The notes under the pieces: generated by a model
The model's database searches: none
What the model saw: the letters and a program-made list of their open reading frames with translations, nothing else
What the model was told of the DNA's origin: nothing
Assembly: GCA_014323965.1 (NCBI GenBank)
Contig: JACONB010000201.1
Span: 1 to 7,549 of the forward strand
Length of the DNA: 7,549 bases
From: Prochloron sp. SP5CPC1
GTDB lineage: Bacteria > Cyanobacteriota > Cyanobacteriia > Cyanobacteriales > Prochloraceae
Reading direction: 5' to 3'
Part shown: positions 5,751 to 7,549 of the stretch, in pieces
How positions within the stretch are numbered: position 1 is the first letter of the stretch
How the letters are laid out: every line of letters begins with the position of its first letter
Program-made: the position numbers and the translations under genes

Positions 5751-6200
5751 TCACCTCTCTGCGCCTCTGTGCCTCTGCGTGAAACCCATACAATAACTAT
5801 TAATGCCCATGACTAACTCTCCTTCCCTACTGCCGATTTCTTGTAACTCTGCTATCATAGACTTAGCTGTTTCAGCATCTTTTTCCCGAAAAGCAGTGAC
5901 AAAGGTGCGAGTTGCTTGAGCGTGATCGCGATAGAATTGAACAAAACCAGAGCGATACTCTTGCAATTGTTCATCCTTTATTTCCAGTTGCTCCATTTCT
6001 AGGGCAACTGCGTCAAAAGTATCTGCTACCCCCAGCACTTTTTTCTCATCTTTCGTTTTACTGTTCTTTTTACCTTCTTCAGACATTTTATTAGCCAGAG
6101 CCATAATTTGCTCACACTGGTATACTGTAGAGGGAGCACAACTGACAGTCAAAAGACTCAAAGTAAGGCTCAGGGAAGCAATTGGGGGGAATAGTTTCAT
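5751..6200 (-). CDS. Small cyanobacterial lipoprotein of unknown function
   Basis: This 149-residue protein begins with a lipoprotein signal peptide: one Lys, a hydrophobic stretch (IASLSLTLSLL) and a lipobox-like TVSC with C21 as the lipid-bearing residue. The Thr at -3 makes it slightly off consensus. The mature part is mostly helical and charged, with C29 and C137 as a possible disulfide pair joining the two ends of a helical bundle. It resembles, from memory, an unnamed lipoprotein family of cyanobacteria that ends shortly after an SYC motif. Here the tail after C137 (GF, then TQRHRGAER) is coded by a tandem repeat at 5757-5780. The start is fixed by the signal peptide. No clear ribosome binding site is visible, and the gene lies 14 bp from the divergent thiO-thiG start. 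It is convergent with the toxin remnant, 26 bp away. Confidence 0.75.
   Translation of the reverse strand: MKLFPPIASLSLTLSLLTVSCAPSTVYQCEQIMALANKMSEEGKKNSKTKDEKKVLGVADTFDAVALEMEQLEIKDEQLQEYRSGFVQFYRDHAQATRTFVTAFREKDAETAKSMIAELQEIGSREGELVMGINSYCMGFTQRHRGAER
5757..5780 (+). repeat. Three imperfect 8-bp tandem units forming a lipoprotein tail
   Basis: CTCTGCGC, CTCTGTGC and CTCTGCGT follow one another without gaps. They lie three bases inside the lipoprotein stop codon and encode its last nine residues in antisense orientation. They share the CTYTGYGC pattern of the repeat at 3043-3066 and have the same phase and copy number. Confidence 0.8.
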
Positions 6201-6214
6201 TGGTTAGTGACAAA

Positions 6215-7549
6215 ATGAGTGAGATTATCATTATTGGTGGCGGTATAGTGGGTTTGGCGATCGCCCTAGAGCTAAAATTCCGTGGTGCTTCCGTAACGGT
6301 GCTCAGTCGGGACTTTCAAGAAGCAGCAGGTCACGCCGCAGCAGGAATGCTTGCCCCACAAGCGGAAGCTATTCCTCCTGGTGCCATGTTGGACTTGTGT
6401 CTTCAATCCCGTGAATTATACCCTGAATGGATCGATAAACTGGAACAGCTCACTGGGATAGAGACTGGTTATTGGCAATGCGGTATTTTAGCACCTCACT
6501 ATGAGGTTCCACGTTCTCCCAAAACTGACTCCACAGCAATGTGGTTAGATAAAGCAGCAATTCAATGCCATCAACCAGGATTAAGTAAAGATGTAGTTGG
6601 TGGTTGGTGGTACCCGGAAGATGGTCAAGTGGACAACCGCGCCCTCTTAAAGTCCTTGCTCTCAGCAGCCCGCGCTCTGGGGGTAAACTTAAAGGAAGGG
6701 GTTGCAGTAGAATCAATTCAAGTACAAAAGGGGAAAGTTACCTGCCTCAGAACAGCCCAAGGGAAATTCCAGGGTGCTAAATATGTTCTCGCTACTGGTT
6801 CTTGGTGCAATCAGTTATTACCCTTACCAGTGCGCCCGGTGAAAGGACAAATGCTCTCCCTGGGTATGCCAAACTCCAACCATGAACCTTTACCCTTGAC
6901 AAGAGTTATCTTTGGTCCTCAAACCTATCTGGTACCGAGAAGGGACGGTCGTTTAATTGTGGGTGCTACCTCTGAAGAAGTGGGTTGGACTCCCTATAAT
7001 ACTCCTTCCGGGATAAATAATTTGTTGCAACGGGCTATAAACCTCTACCCTGCACTAGGAAACTGGAAAATAGAGGAGTTTTGGTGGGGTTTTCGCCCCG
7101 GCACCCCCGATGAATTACCTATTCTGGGCACTAGTCCTTGGGAGAATTTAATCCTGGCAACGGGACATTATCGCAATGGTATCCTGCTGGCTCCTATAAC
7201 TGCTGCTTTATTGACAGATTTAATTCTCCAGAACAAGGAGAACCCTCTGTTGGCTCATTTTCGTTACCATCGCTTCACTACCAGTCTTCCCCAACCTTTA
7301 AACATGCTCACCCCTACGAACAATTCTTCTCTAGTTCCCACAGAACAGCAAGATGAATTAATTATTGCTGGACGCACTTTTTCCTCCCGTTTAATGACGG
7401 GAACTGGGAAATATAGCAATATAGAACAAATGCAGCAGAGTATTGCCGCCAGTGGCAGTACTATTGTCACTGTAGCAGTGCGACGAGTGCAAACCAAAGC
7501 ACCGGGACATGTGGGATTGGCTGAAGCTTTGGATTGGAGTAAAATCTGG
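6215..7549 (+). CDS. thiO/thiG: Glycine oxidase-thiazole synthase fusion, C-terminus cut by window edge
   Basis: The frame from the ATG at 6215 is open for all 445 codons to the right edge. Residues 1-354 are ThiO, an FAD-dependent D-amino-acid-oxidase-fold enzyme that oxidises glycine to the imine used in thiazole synthesis. It shows the dinucleotide-binding GGGIVG (8-13), the FRPGTPDELPILG block with R294, and GHYRNGILLAP with R320. After a polar linker (about 355-379) residues 380-445 are the start of ThiG: DELIIAGRTF, GTGKY, VTVAVRRV and GLAEALDWSKIW. ThiG joins the imine, deoxyxylulose phosphate and ThiS thiocarboxylate sulfur into the thiazole phosphate of thiamin. The catalytic lysine lies beyond the edge. 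The fusion is a known cyanobacterial arrangement. No Shine-Dalgarno sequence or thiamin riboswitch precedes it, and only 14 bp separate it from the lipoprotein start. Confidence 0.93.
   Translation, partial: MSEIIIIGGGIVGLAIALELKFRGASVTVLSRDFQEAAGHAAAGMLAPQAEAIPPGAMLDLCLQSRELYPEWIDKLEQLTGIETGYWQCGILAPHYEVPRSPKTDSTAMWLDKAAIQCHQPGLSKDVVGGWWYPEDGQVDNRALLKSLLSAARALGVNLKEGVAVESIQVQKGKVTCLRTAQGKFQGAKYVLATGSWCNQLLPLPVRPVKGQMLSLGMPNSNHEPLPLTRVIFGPQTYLVPRRDGRLIVGATSEEVGWTPYNTPSGINNLLQRAINLYPALGNWKIEEFWWGFRPGTPDELPILGTSPWENLILATGHYRNGILLAPITAALLTDLILQNKENPLLAHFRYHRFTTSLPQPLNMLTPTNNSSLVPTEQQDELIIAGRTFSSRLMTGTGKYSNIEQMQQSIAASGSTIVTVAVRRVQTKAPGHVGLAEALDWSKIW
6257..6264. repeat. HIP1 octamer
   Basis: GCGATCGC within the FAD-binding region of the thiO part. 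It is the third HIP1 copy seen in the window. Confidence 0.9.

Noticed and set aside
6100..6214. Thiamin pyrophosphate riboswitch before thiO-thiG
   Set aside because: No CTGAGA-type core is seen, and the space between the divergent starts is only 14 bp.
6450..6716. Open frame on the minus strand opposite thiO
   Set aside because: It is a shadow of the thiO reading frame with no ribosome binding site or family resemblance; the same holds for 7264-7497 and 7138-7356.

Overview
The window looks like a piece of a cyanobacterial chromosome, probably a filamentous or Oscillatoriales-type species, although the genus cannot be fixed from this much sequence. The signs are three HIP1 octamers (GCGATCGC), a glycine oxidase fused to thiazole synthase (the ThiO-ThiG arrangement known from cyanobacteria), a UPF0175/DUF3368 toxin-antitoxin pair, a small Cys-rich lipoprotein of cyanobacterial type, and short CTYTGYGC tandem repeats of the kind scattered through these genomes.

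Layout. A GT4-like glycosyltransferase (1-1191, minus, cut by the left edge) is divergent from a small one-helix membrane protein (1271-1456, plus). That small gene runs tail-to-tail into the end of a radical SAM gene (1430-3031, minus). Upstream of the radical SAM gene, on the same strand and joined by two 4-bp ATGA overlaps, are a TOPRIM-like protein (3028-3744) and an ABC/AAA_21-type ATPase (3741-4811). The three probably form one transcript from a clear sigma-70 promoter at 4868-4840. Facing away from it, a second clear promoter (4898-4926) drives a UPF0175 antitoxin (4981-5250) and a DUF3368/PIN toxin (5247-5724). The toxin is broken by a one-base frameshift. A lipoprotein (5751-6200, minus) follows, and only 14 bp away a divergent thiO-thiG fusion (6215-7549) runs off the right edge.

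How it fits together. The most interesting unit is the ATPase plus TOPRIM pair. It has the architecture of a split OLD or PARIS-like anti-phage module and sits beside a toxin-antitoxin pair, in a stretch without HIP1 sites. I infer a small defence island inserted between housekeeping-type genes (radical SAM on one side, lipoprotein and thiamin synthesis on the other). Both borders carry a three-unit 8-bp tandem repeat that has become the C-terminal tail of the adjacent protein (3043-3066 in the TOPRIM gene, 5757-5780 in the lipoprotein gene). The radical SAM gene now appears translationally coupled to the defence pair.

No stretch longer than about 170 bp lacks a gene. No tRNA, rRNA, CRISPR array, insertion sequence or riboswitch was seen.
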